This document shows positions 1 to 8,977 of a DNA stretch of 64,000 nucleotides, in pieces. The stretch's first letter is position 1. Each line of letters opens with the position of its first letter. A program made the translations under genes and the position numbers. The notes beneath the pieces were generated by a model. The model made no database searches and had not been told where the DNA came from. It saw only the letters and a list, made by a program, of their open reading frames with translations. The DNA is taken from assembly GCA_036250195.1 (NCBI GenBank), contig JAVHZZ010000001.1:398154117-398218116 (forward strand). Direction: 5' to 3'. The DNA is from Mixophyes australis (Eukaryota; Chordata; Amphibia; Anura; Limnodynastidae).

Positions 1-480
1 TGTATGGTTCCACCATTGCACACTATGTGATAAACACCTCTATACCACTTGTATATGGAAGTGACATAAGAGGTGTTATTAAAATTAAATATCTTAAATT
101 GTATGTAATCACACATGTAACCATAATACTGACACAGCCCTATTACATAGCATGTGTTGTAGATTGTGTGAAGTTTATTACAAGCAACATTACTATATAT
201 AATACGTTTATCTTCTATATACATAACTACATGGTCCAGATAAAAAACATATTTCATATCTTAATTATAATAGCGAACTTACGCTTTGCTATCTTCCTTC
301 TAATTTCCGCAAGGAGCTGCGGTTGTCTCCTGTGGAGGTCACTACAGCGGTGCTACAGCTGCGTAATTGTTTTCTTTAACATATTTATTTTTTACTGATT
401 CTGTGTCGCCGATCCGCCCCATGTGACCACAACACGCTGACGTTCCCTCTCCCTCCTCACTGGCTGTCGAGCATGATGTC
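1..480. other. No recognised gene
   Basis: Mostly AT-rich sequence. An open frame of 123 codons lies on the plus strand at 27-398, but its translation is rich in Ile, Tyr and Phe, as expected of random AT-rich DNA, and I recognise no domain in it. Nothing else is supported. Confidence 0.4.
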
Positions 481-639
481 ATCATCACATCCAGACCGTG
501 TCAATGAGGAGCTGCAGTGAGAGGAACTCGCTGTCAACAGAAGAAAAGATAGAAGCCAGGTAAGTAAAGTTTGTGTTACTGTTTATGCAGGGGTATAGTG
601 AAATAAAGGGAACACAGTATGCGCTGCAAGGGGGAGGGG

Positions 640-1765
640 TGGGGGGCTGTGTGTGCTGCAAGGAGGAAGACAGTGTGTGCTGCAAGGGGGGACAGTGTGT
701 GCTGCAAGGGGGAAGACAGTGTGTGCTGCAAGGAGGAAGACAGTGTGTGCTGCAAGGAGGAAGACAGTGTGTGCTGCTAGGGGGAGGACAGTGTGCTGCA
801 AGGGGGAAGGTAGTGTGTGCTGCAAAGGGGAAGACAGTGTGTGCTGCAAGGGGGAAGACAGTGTGTGCTGCAAGGGGGAAGACAGTGTGTGCTGCAAGGG
901 GGAAGACAGTGTGTGCTGCAAGGGGGAAGACAGTGTGTGCTGCAAGGAGGAAGACTGTGTGTTCTGCAAGGAGGAAGACTGTGTGTTCTGCAAGGAGGAA
1001 GACTGTGTGTGCTGCAAGGGGGGCAGTGTGTGCTGCAAGGGGGATGCAGTGTGTGCTGCAAGGAGGAAGACAGTGTGTGCTGCAAGGCGGAGGACAGTGT
1101 GTGCTGCAAGGCGGAGGACAGTGTGTGATGCAAGGGGGGCAGTGTGTGCTGCAAGGTGGATGCAGTGTGTGCTGCAAGGCGTAGGACAGTGTGTGTCTAG
1201 GGGGGAGCAGTGTGTGCTGCAAGGCGGAAGACTGTGTGCTGCAAGGGGGATGCAGTGTGTGCTGCAAGGAGGAAGACAGTGTGTGCTGCAAGGCGGAGGA
1301 CAGTGTGTGCTGCAAGGCGGAGGACAGTGTGTGCTGCAAGGCGGAGGACAGTGTGTGCTGCAAGGCGGAGGACAGTGTGTGCTGCAAGGCGGAGGACAGT
1401 GTGTGCTGCAAGGTGGATGCAGTGTGTGCTGCAAGGAGGAAGACAGTGTGTGCTGCAAGAAGGAAGACAATTTGTGCTGCAAGGGGTAGGACAGTGTGTG
1501 CTGCAAGGGGGGGCAGTGTGTGCTGCAAGGGGGAGGCTGTGCGCTGCAAGGGGGAAGACTGTGCTGCAAGGGGGAACACTGTGTGTGCTGCAAGGAGGAA
1601 GACTGTGCACTGCAAGGTAAAATACAGTGTGTGCTGCAAGGGGGTGGCAGTGTGTGCTGCAAGGAGGAAGACTGCGCAGCAAGGGGGAAGACAGTGTGTG
1701 CTGCAAGAGGGGGCAGTGTGTGCTGCAATGGGGGGCAGTGTGTGCTGCGAGGAGGAAGACTGTGT
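640..1765. repeat. 24-bp minisatellite
   Basis: About 1.1 kb of head-to-tail units of 24 bp with the core GTGTGTGCTGCAAGG followed by a variable GGGGAAGACA-like tail. Variants (GCGGAGGA, GAGGAAGA, GGGGATGC) cluster in runs, as expected of unequal exchange or slippage. Because 24 is a multiple of three and the unit lacks stops in several frames, long open frames (up to 451 codons) exist on both strands. Their Cys/Gly or Pro/Leu/His-rich translations are artefacts of the repeat. Confidence 0.95.
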
Positions 1766-2418
1766 ATTGAGCGGGGAGTGTGATGGGTCACGAATTGGCG
1801 ACTGGGGATTAAGAGACATTTTTTCATACATCTTGTTCACTAATGTTATAAGTTGGCAAGTGGAAGGTATGTGGTGTGGTAGTTAATGAAATAACTTGGG
1901 AAGTGGGTGATGAAATTGCCAGGGGAGTCATGAATTGGCTGCTGGGGTGTAATGAAATGGGTGGGGGGGGTCATGAATTGGGTGCTGGTGGGGACATGAT
2001 CTCTGTATTGTGTGGTGTTCATGAGGATCCCCAACTTTCCAGAAGACATCTAAACGACAACAAAGCTGCAAGAACTGGTAAAAGAATCTGTCTAAATTTT
2101 CCTTTAATGTTTTGAAGAGGGTGCACTGTGGGTGTATTACATAGGGCAGCCAGAACCCTTAATCAGTTTCTCTTTGCAGCCTTATAAGCTGCATTTTTGT
2201 CTGCATTGTGGACATACTGGAGTGTCGAACCCAAAAAGTAGTTATCGTGTGTGTCAAGGCGCTGGAGCTCGGCACGTGAAAAGCTTACTGAACGCATGTG
2301 TGCAAGTGACTTTTCAGGCTTCTCCTCACTGATTGACTCGCAGGTTATGTGTAGGCATGTAGGTCGCGGTTCCCTTCAAGAGAATATATAAAATGGTAGA
2401 TATACATTAATCTAGCTT
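1766..2418. other. No gene; diverged G-rich repeats
   Basis: Around 1880-2000 there are imperfect copies of a GTCATGAATTGG/GTAATGAAATGGG motif, a decayed tandem repeat. The rest is unassigned except for the short exon-like segment listed at 2026. The far right approaches the start of the element B LTR. Confidence 0.4.
2026..2077 (+). other. Exon-like segment, copy 1
   Basis: A segment of about 50 bp ending in CTG followed by GTAAAA is similar at the nucleotide level to a minus-strand segment at 48302-48375 (shared cores TTTCCAGAA and AAAGCTGCAAGAAC). The second copy is bounded by AG and GTAAGAG like an exon. The first copy has lost part of the segment. The source gene is not recognised; either a captured exon or a piece of an unclassified repeat would fit. 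Confidence 0.35.
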
Positions 2419-2477
2419 TGGTACGATCTGCTTACAACTTGCTGCTTTGTATTGGCAGCTCCTGCCTCCTGGACTTT
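2419..2477 (+). mobile_element. Element B LTR, left piece
   Basis: This piece (TACGATCTGCTTACAAC to CTGGACTTT) aligns with the start of the element A LTR read on its own sense strand (ACGATCTGCCTGCTAC). The LTR is cut here by the MITE at 2478 and resumes at 6691 after the TSD TGGACTTT. Its extreme 5' end is not certain. Confidence 0.7.
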
Positions 2478-2563
2478 TGGGGGTAAATGTATCATACTCC
2501 AGTTTGTACAAGTCGCCGGAAATCGGTGAGATGACAGCTAAAATTTAAAGCGGCGCTGCCTTG
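2478..2563. mobile_element. Palindromic MITE, left arm
   Basis: The arm begins GGGGGTAAATGTATCAT and is the reverse complement of 6586-6690, which ends ATGATACATTTACCCCC. The two arms were parted by insertion of element A. The outer flanks TGGACTTT (2470-2477 and 6691-6698) are an 8-bp target duplication, which suggests a hAT-type mobiliser; there is one base of ambiguity at the left end. Joined, the MITE would be about 190 bp with no coding capacity. Confidence 0.8.
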
Positions 2564-3080
2564 TGTCACGGATCTCAAACAGAAGTACAGCTAGGAGTCA
2601 CGAATTTGGTGAAAACACTCTGTGTTTATTTGCAGAGAGGTATTAACAACAGGTAATAAGGAGCAGTGATAAATACCAGGTTCCAGCTGATGCAGAAAGT
2701 AGTATGAATGTCCAGAAACAACCAGGTAAACGGTTAATGCAGGGAAGCACTGGTGTGAACAGATTCCAGGCAGCATGAACCAGAGGAGAAAGGCAGGAGG
2801 AAGAATCCACAGGTAACACAGGATATGACATGAGAATAGGACAACAATAACCAGCCATGTGTGCTGGGAGTGACAGGGTATATAAAGGGAAAACCACACC
2901 CAGGTGCATGGGATAATTGGAACATGAAGGTTAACCCCTAATGCACACAATAAGGCACAAAAGCAGCACCTCTGGTGAATGGAGGTACTGTCAATACAAA
3001 TACAGTGATAAAGACAAAAAGGCAGGAGCTGCCATGCAAAGCAGCATACAAAAGGGAGATGTAGCAGGCAGATCGTGACA
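2564..3080 (-). mobile_element. Element A 3' LTR
   Basis: 517 bp, starting TGTCACGATC and ending GATCCGTGACA on the minus strand, so the ends form a short inverted repeat. It is nearly identical to 6064-6580. The plus-strand CCCCCCCTTTAAA at 3084-3096 is the polypurine tract of the minus strand immediately before it. Confidence 0.93.
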
Positions 3081-3117
3081 GTACCCCCCCTTTAAAGGGC
3101 GGATTCTAGACGCCCAA

Positions 3118-5964
3118 TTACCAAAAATGTCTAAGTTCGTCTGAATCATAGTCCACAATAGGGGGCCCAGCAGAAAAGTCCTTGTCCATGGGCAAAAGGG
3201 CAAAGGAGGCCATGCCAGCTGCCAGTTCAAGCACTGCAGAACCACCTCTTTTCTTACGTCCTCCTCTCTTACGGGACTTCCTTAGAGTTGGGACCTGCGC
3301 CAACTGGGTGGAGCACAAGGGTAGTTCTCGAACTGTAGTGCCGGGTAGTGTTGCTGAAAGCACCGGTGATCCACAGGATGGCACTGCAGGGGTTGGAGAA
3401 AATTTTTTGATTGCTTCCTCAACAAACCGTTGTAAGTCAAACAGGATGGGATCTTGGGTTTCAATAAAAGGATTTGCCCATTCCAAAGCTTCTCCTTTAA
3501 AATACGAAATAAGGAACAGTACACGTCCCTTAGGGTTGTTAACAAGCTCTGGTATGGAGGGCATATAAGAGGCAGCAAATTTCAGAAGAGCACAAAGTTG
3601 GGAAATGTGCCCCTCAAAGAAAGGCAACGGCTCAGCCTCGGCACCCCCAGCACAGGATGACTCGGACTTGGCAACAGACCTGACAGGGGACCCGGACTGG
3701 GCGGCAGACTTGGGAGCAGGCCCGGACTGGGCGGCAGTCTTGGGAGCAGGCCCGGACTGGGCGGCAGTCTTGGGAGCAGGCCCGGACTGGGCGGCAGTCT
3801 TGGGAGCAGGCCCGGACTGGGCGGCAGACTTGGGAGCAGGCCCGGACTGGACGGCAGACTTGGGAGCAGGCCCGGACTGGACGGCAGACTTGGGAGCAGG
3901 CCCGGACTGGGCGGCAGACTTGGGAGCAGGCCCGGACTGGGCGGCAGACTTGGGAGCAGGCCCGGACTGGGCGGCAGACTTGGGAGCAGGCCCGGACTGG
4001 GCGGCAGCCTCGGAGGGGACAGCTCTGTGAGAAGCCTGAGGGCAGACAGCACTTTGAGAAGCCTGAGGGCAGACAGCACTTTGAGAAGCCTGAGGGCAGA
4101 CAGCACTTTGAGAAGCCTGAGGGCAGACAGCACTTTGAGAAGCCTGAGGGCAGACAGCACTTTGAGAAGCCTGAGGGCAGACAGCACTTTGAGAAGCCTG
4201 AGGGCAGACAGTACTTTGAGAAGCCTGAGAGCAGACAGCACCAAGTGGTAACTCGGGCTGGACCGCATGGACTGGCAACTCGGGCTGGACCGCATGGACT
4301 GGCAACTCGGGCTGGACCGCATGGACTGGCAACTCGGGCTGGACCGCATGGACTGGCAACTCTTCTGGAGCAGACTGGAGGGACAGGACCCCCTCTGGAG
4401 CAGACTGGAAGGGCAGCGCCCCCTCTGGAGCAGACTGGAAGGGCAGCGCCCCCTCTGGAGCAGACTGGAAGGGCAGCGCCCCCTCTGGAGCAGACTGGAA
4501 GGGCAGCGCCCCCTCTGGAGCAGACTGGAAGGGCAGCGCCCCCTCTGGAGCAGACTGGAAGGGCAGCGCCCCCTCTGGAGCAGACGGGAAGGGCAGCGCC
4601 CCCTCTGGAGCAGACGGGAAGGGCAGCGCCCCCTCTGGAGCAGACGGGAAGGGCAGCGCCCCCTCTGGAGCAGACGGGAAGGGCAGCGCCCCCTCTGGAG
4701 CAGACGGGAAGGGCAGCGCCCCCTCTGGAGCAGACTGGAAGGGCAGCGCCCCCTCTGAAAAAGTCATTAAAGGCAGCGTCCCCTCTGAAAAAGTCATTAA
4801 GGGCAGCGCCCCCTCTGAAAAAGTCATTAAGGGCAGCGCCCCCTCTGAAAAAGTCATTAAGGGCAGCGCCCCCTCTGGAGTAAACTGTAGCTCAGGAACA
4901 GAGACAGCGGCTGAAGACTCTGAACCGGAGACAGCGGCTGAAGACTCTGAACCGGAGACAGCGGCAGGAGACTCGGAACCGGACACAGTGGCAGGAGACT
5001 CGGAACCGGACACAGTGGCAGGAGACTCGGAACCGGACACAGTGGCAGGAGACTCGGAACCGGACACAGTGGCAGGAGACTCGGAACCGGACACAGTGGC
5101 AGGAGACTCGGAACCGGACACAGTGGCAGGAGACTCGGAACCGGACACAGTGGCAGGAGACTCGGAACCGGACACAGTGGCAGGAGACTCGGAACCGGAC
5201 ACAGTGGCAGAAGACTCCAAGCTGGAGGCAGATTATGTCACCTCAGAGCTGGAGGCAGATGATGTCACCTCGGCACAGGAGGCAGAGGCTGGCACCTCGG
5301 CACAGGAGGCAGAGGCTGGCACCTCGGCACAGGAGGCAGAGGCTGGCACCTCGGCACAGGAGACAGAGGCTGGCACCTCGGCACAGGAGACAGAGGCTGG
5401 CACCTCGGCACAGGAGACAGAGGCTGACACCTCGGCACAGGAGACAGAGGGAATGGGTGCCTCAGGACAGGCGGCTGGAGCTGGCAGATTGGGTCTCTTC
5501 GCAGAGAACAGGAATGCTGGAGCATAAACAGATTTGGAGTGCCGAGAGGAAACAGGAGATGGTTCAGTAAGCTGACGTGGTCTACGGACAGGACAGTCCT
5601 GCAAGAAATGTGCATTGCTGGCACAGTAGAGACACAGTTTGTTGGTTATTCTGCGCTGTCGCTCCACTTCGGTCAGATGGGGGCGTGGCCCACTTGTGAA
5701 CCGGGCATTAGTTAAACTGCAGTTGTTAGTTAAATGCAAATTTGACATGGTATTATTGCAAGGTGTTGGCGACACGGATTCAGCAGCAGACAGAGTTGGC
5801 TGGGTCAAATCAACAGTATTAGATTTCAGTGAAACAGTCTCTGATAGTCTCCTGAGTGGGTCCAAAAGCAAAGTGGAAAATTTAGCCAGCTGGGAGCGTA
5901 GCAATATAATGTCCATTTGTAAGGTTTGTAGCAGTGGTAATTCCATGATTGGTAAAACAGACAT
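3118..5964 (-). CDS. Gag-like protein of element A, one in-frame TAA
   Basis: The ATG at 5964 lies 99 nt after the 5' LTR. The frame runs to 3118 with one internal stop, TAA at 5233-5235; the neighbouring repeat unit has TCA there, so a single C-to-A change explains it. Order of parts: an N-terminal leucine-rich helix-like segment (residues 1-45); one CX2CX4HX4C zinc knuckle (CLYCASNAHFLQDC, about residue 118); a long region of seven Pro/Ala/Ser-rich repeat arrays; a capsid-like segment including KGRVLFLISYFKGEALEWA; then a basic KSRKRGGRKKRGG patch. In known Ty3/sushi Gag proteins the knuckle follows the capsid, so the order here is reversed. Element B has the same N-terminal half. Whether the protein is made and assembles is unknown. 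Confidence 0.75.
3690..5445 (-). repeat. Seven consecutive in-frame minisatellite arrays in gag
   Basis: Approximate plus-strand extents, unit size and encoded repeat: 3690-4010, 30 bp, QSGPAPKSAA; 4027-4245, 27 bp, QASQSAVCP; 4246-4360, 27 bp, PVHAVQPEL; 4360-4755, 30 bp, EGALPFQSAP; 4756-4880, 30 bp, EGALPLMTFS; 4900-5215, 27 bp, PATVSGSES; 5225-5445, 27 bp, ASASCAEVP. Each unit is a multiple of three, so copy-number change keeps the frame. Variants lie in runs within arrays, as expected of recent slippage. Confidence 0.95.
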
Positions 5965-6051
5965 GTTGCAAAAGACAAATGAAAACTTGATTGCAGCAAA
6001 AAAGTCCTAGAATAAAACAAAACTTTCACCTGACTCCAAAGCTGTTTTTTG

Positions 6052-6061
6052 GGCTGGTTAT
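6052..6061 (-). promoter_or_regulatory. Putative self-priming PBS of element A
   Basis: Two nucleotides after the 5' LTR, the minus strand reads ATAACCAGCC. This is not a tRNA-type site starting TGG. It is exactly complementary to GGCTGGTTAT in the LTR (minus strand, 6356-6347), at the predicted start of the RNA. This matches the self-priming mechanism known for Tf1 and proposed for sushi-type elements. Confidence 0.7.
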
Positions 6062-6063
6062 AC

Positions 6064-6580
6064 TGTCACGGATCTCAAACAGAAGTACAGCTAGGAGTCA
6101 CGAATTTGGTGAAAACACTCTGTGTTTATTTGCAGAGAGGTATTAACAACAGGTAATAAGGAGCAGTGATAAATACCAGGTTCCAGCTGATGCAGAAAGT
6201 AGTATGAATGTCCAGAAACAACCAGGTAAACGGTTAATGCAGGGAAGCACTGGTGTGAACAGATTCCAGGCAGCATGAACCAGAGGAGAAAGGCAGGAGG
6301 AAGAATCCACAGGTAACACAGGATATGACATAAGAATAGGACAACAATAACCAGCCATGTGTGCTGGGAGTGACAGGGTATATAAAGGGAAAACCACACC
6401 CAGGTGCATGGGATAATTGGAACATGAAGGTTAACCCCTAATGCACACAATAAGGCACAAAAGCAGCACCTCTGGTGAATGGAGGTACTGTCAATACAAA
6501 TACAGTGATAAAGACAAAAAGGCAGGAGCTGCCATGCAAAGCAGCATACAAAAGGGAGATGTAGCAGGCAGATCGTGACA
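6064..6580 (-). mobile_element. Element A 5' LTR with TATA box
   Basis: Same sequence as 2564-3080. On the minus strand TTTATATA (6386-6379) lies about 28 nt upstream of GGCTGGTTAT (6356-6347), the normal distance from TATA box to transcription start. This places the start of R at or next to the block complementary to the PBS. The LTR's AT-rich U3 shows no other motif I would name. Confidence 0.9.
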
Positions 6581-6585
6581 CCTTG

Positions 6586-6690
6586 TAAGGGGAAACTTGC
6601 CTTTACAAGGCAGCGCCGCTTTAAATTTTAGCTGTCATCTCGCCGATTTCCGGTGACTTGTACAAACCGGAATATGATACATTTACCCCC
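6586..6690. mobile_element. Palindromic MITE, right arm
   Basis: Continuation of the MITE begun at 2478, after the duplicated CCTTG made by element A. It contains a small internal hairpin (CCTTGTAAGG...CCTTTACAAGG) and the long arm that mirrors 2478-2563, ending ACATTTACCCCC at 6690. Confidence 0.8.
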
Positions 6691-7108
6691 TGGACTTTAT
6701 TATTTGTGTTTCATTTTATGTGTTAGCAGCAGTACCTCTGATCACCAGAGGTGCTGCTATTGTGCCTGCTTTTTGTGCTTTAGGAGTTAACCTTGCTGCA
6801 CTAATTATTCCTGGCACTTGGGTGCTTCTCCTATTTATACCTGTCACTCCCAGCATACATTGCTGGTTATTGTTGTTACACTCTGTAGTCATTTCCTGTT
6901 ATTACATGCTGCTGTACTTGTGGTTTACCTGCTATCTAGGCTCTCTCCATATTACCGCTTACCTGCATCAACCATTTACCCGGTATTTATTTCTGCATTT
7001 ACTTGAATGCTCATTATTACACCATCAGGTTGTACTTCCAGCAATAGACATCATGTGTTATCACCTCATTCCTGGCTCCTGAGCTGCATTTTGCATTGAA
7101 CCGTGACA
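6691..7108 (+). mobile_element. Element B LTR, right piece
   Basis: It resumes after the TSD TGGACTTT and ends CCGTGACA. It aligns with the sense strand of the element A LTR (shared CACCAGAGGTGCTGCT and CCTGTCACTCCCAGCA). A TATA-like TATTTATACC (about 6832-6841) lies about 28 nt before GCTGGTTAT (6862-6870). That block is complementary to ATAACCAGC at 7111-7119, two nucleotides after the LTR, so the self-priming layout of element A is conserved here. Confidence 0.8.
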
Positions 7109-7206
7109 GTATAACCAGCCCACAAAAAAAACAGCTTAGGAGTCGTGTGGAAGATTTTTATTCTGGGACCCTTTTCTGCAATTCTTTTTTCATTTGTTTT
7201 TGCAAC

Positions 7207-7855
7207 ATGTCTGTTTCACCAATCTTGGAATTACCACTGCTACAAACTTTACAAATGGACATTATCTTGCTACGTTCTCAGCTTGCTAAATTTTCCGCTT
7301 TACTTGTGGACCCTCTCAGGAGACTGTCTGATTCTGTCTATCCTAATACAGAAGCTGCTGGTCTGTCTCAATCTACCTTCTCTGCTGCTGAACCTGTGCA
7401 AACAGCACCTCTTAATTGTGCTTCTACAAATTTGCTGTTTACTAAGAACTATGGTGTAGCAAATTCCCGGTTCACAGGTGGTCCACGCCCCCATCGCAGA
7501 ATAGCTAAGAAACTGTGTCTACTGTGCCTGCAATGCACACTTCTTACAGGACTGTCCTCTCCGCAGACCACGACAGCCTACTGATCCATCCTCTGTTGTT
7601 TTCACTCAACATTCCGGATTTGTTTACGCTTCACCATTTCTGGTCTCTGGGATGAGGCTCAATCTGCTAGCTCCAGCCACCTGTCCTGAGGCGCCAGCTC
7701 CTGCCGCCTGTCTTGAGGCGCCAGCTACTGCCGCCTGTCTTGAGAAGCCAGCTCCTGCCGCCTGTCCTGAGGCGCCAGCTCCAGCCGCCTGTCTCCTGTT
7801 CCGGGGCCCAGCCTCTGTCTCTTGCTCCGGGGTCCCATCCTCTGCCTCTGCACAT
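7207..7855 (+). pseudogene. Element B Gag-like remnant
   Basis: The ATG at 7207 opens a frame whose first 45 residues (ELPLLQTLQMDIILLRSQLA) match the Gag of element A. The zinc-knuckle region (KKLCLLC...) is disrupted by frameshift and the frame ends at 7584. A later frame (7652-7855) encodes CPEAPAPAACLEAPA-type repeats equivalent to the first repeats of element A. Homology fades near 7860, before any capsid-like part, and no 3' LTR is seen. Element B is therefore a truncated, older relative with the same knuckle-then-repeats order. Confidence 0.75.
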
Positions 7856-7859
7856 TTTA

Positions 7860-8977
7860 GTGTTGTGGCAACAGCAGCAACACTTATATTATTATATTTA
7901 TTTAATGCTGAGTGAAAGCTTAGAAGGTAAGGGGAACAGTGACAAAAATGACCCTGTCATTGTCTATGACAGAACAGTATGGAGAATGAGAAAGCCTAAG
8001 TGAAGTGCTGTGAATGTTACATGGTATAATGCAGCTGGTGAGGAGGGGGCTTAGAATACATGCAGTGACAAACTGCGATACTCAAATGGTGTTCTCTGCT
8101 TGTGGAAGGGGTGCTGGGTAGTGTTTGAGGCAGCACAGACAATTTTAGAAGTGTAGAATTGTGGATGAAACAGAGTGTTTGGGGGGTATAATACATAAGA
8201 GGGAGTATATAGTGCAATGTGATCTGTGTAGCGATATTAGCGCAGAATGGGGGACATCATTTTAGGGGTTTTAGTGGTGTGTAGAGGTTTTCGTAGCAGC
8301 CACTAGAGGAGAGTATGGCTTAATGTGCTAACCATGAGGGAGATGCAGTTTAGAGGTAAAATGTTTTGCTTTTAGTACTGAATGGGAGGAATGCAGGGAA
8401 GAGGGTGTAAACTGGAGAGCACAGAAGTGATTAATTCTGTAAGTTTGTAATGTTAAGGTACTGTATGCATTTCTAGTGCTAGTGCAGAGTCTGTGTGCAG
8501 TGGTGTATTAGTTAAAGCGAGAGTCACAGGAAGAGTGGAGTCACTTACCAGACAAAGTTACTCCATTGCAGAGTAGCTGCTGTCTGTTAAAAATGAAGCC
8601 CTTAAGCTGAATGCAGATAAACACATCTGCTTGTTACGAGGCAAGCACGGACATTACAGTGTGAAATGTGGGAGGTGCTTGGTTCCCGGATGTGAGGGGG
8701 AAAGTAGGAGGAGACTTTTGATATATACTACTGACTAGGCAGTGCTACTTCCTCTTGCATCGGGATTTCTGCTGATCGGATCACTGTCAGGTTGAGTGAA
8801 ACATATTTGGTTTATCTGAAGTTTTTAGCTTAATTTCTATATCTGTGTGTTTTCATTTCGCTGTAATAGTGTGATTATCTTTCAGAAAGTTATCTCTGTC
8901 TGTATTGCTTAAGAGTAGGGCGTGATTTGTATTTTAATTTAACTCTGGGTGTTATTAATCTTCATCTTTGCTGGAAA
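7860..8977. other. No gene recognised; leader of Ngaro element at right
   Basis: About 1.1 kb without a recognisable coding region. The rightmost few hundred bases (from about 8500 or 8700) are probably the 5' repeat and leader of the Ngaro element that starts coding at 8978, but I could not find the matching split direct repeat at the other end by eye. Confidence 0.4.

Larger units (their letters stand above)
2564..6580 (-). mobile_element. Element A: young gag-only sushi-like LTR retrotransposon
   Basis: The element is bounded by two 517-bp LTRs (TG...CA) and flanked by a 5-bp target duplication CCTTG (2559-2563 and 6581-6585). Reading on the minus strand it has a 5' LTR, a leader of about 100 nt, one Gag-like frame, a purine-rich tract (AAAGGGGGGG) and a 3' LTR. 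No protease, reverse transcriptase, RNase H or integrase is present, and only about 40 nt separate the Gag stop from the 3' LTR. It must therefore use enzymes from another element. Only one LTR difference was seen by eye (G at 2831 versus A at 6331), so insertion was recent. Confidence 0.93.

Noticed and set aside
27..398. 123-codon frame at the left edge
   Set aside because: AT-rich composition-driven residues, no domain and no splice or promoter context.
485..1840. Long frames (up to 451 codons) over the 24-bp repeat
   Set aside because: The frames follow from a stop-free unit whose length is a multiple of three; composition is periodic and no start context or domain is present.
3582..4883. 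Alternative frames of 140-255 codons across the element A repeats
   Set aside because: They are shadows of the Gag-like frame in phase-preserving repeats; only the minus frame with the knuckle and capsid-like parts has recognisable domains.
3690..5445. CRISPR-like arrays
   Set aside because: Units are contiguous with no unique spacers, lie inside a coding frame, and the DNA is eukaryotic.
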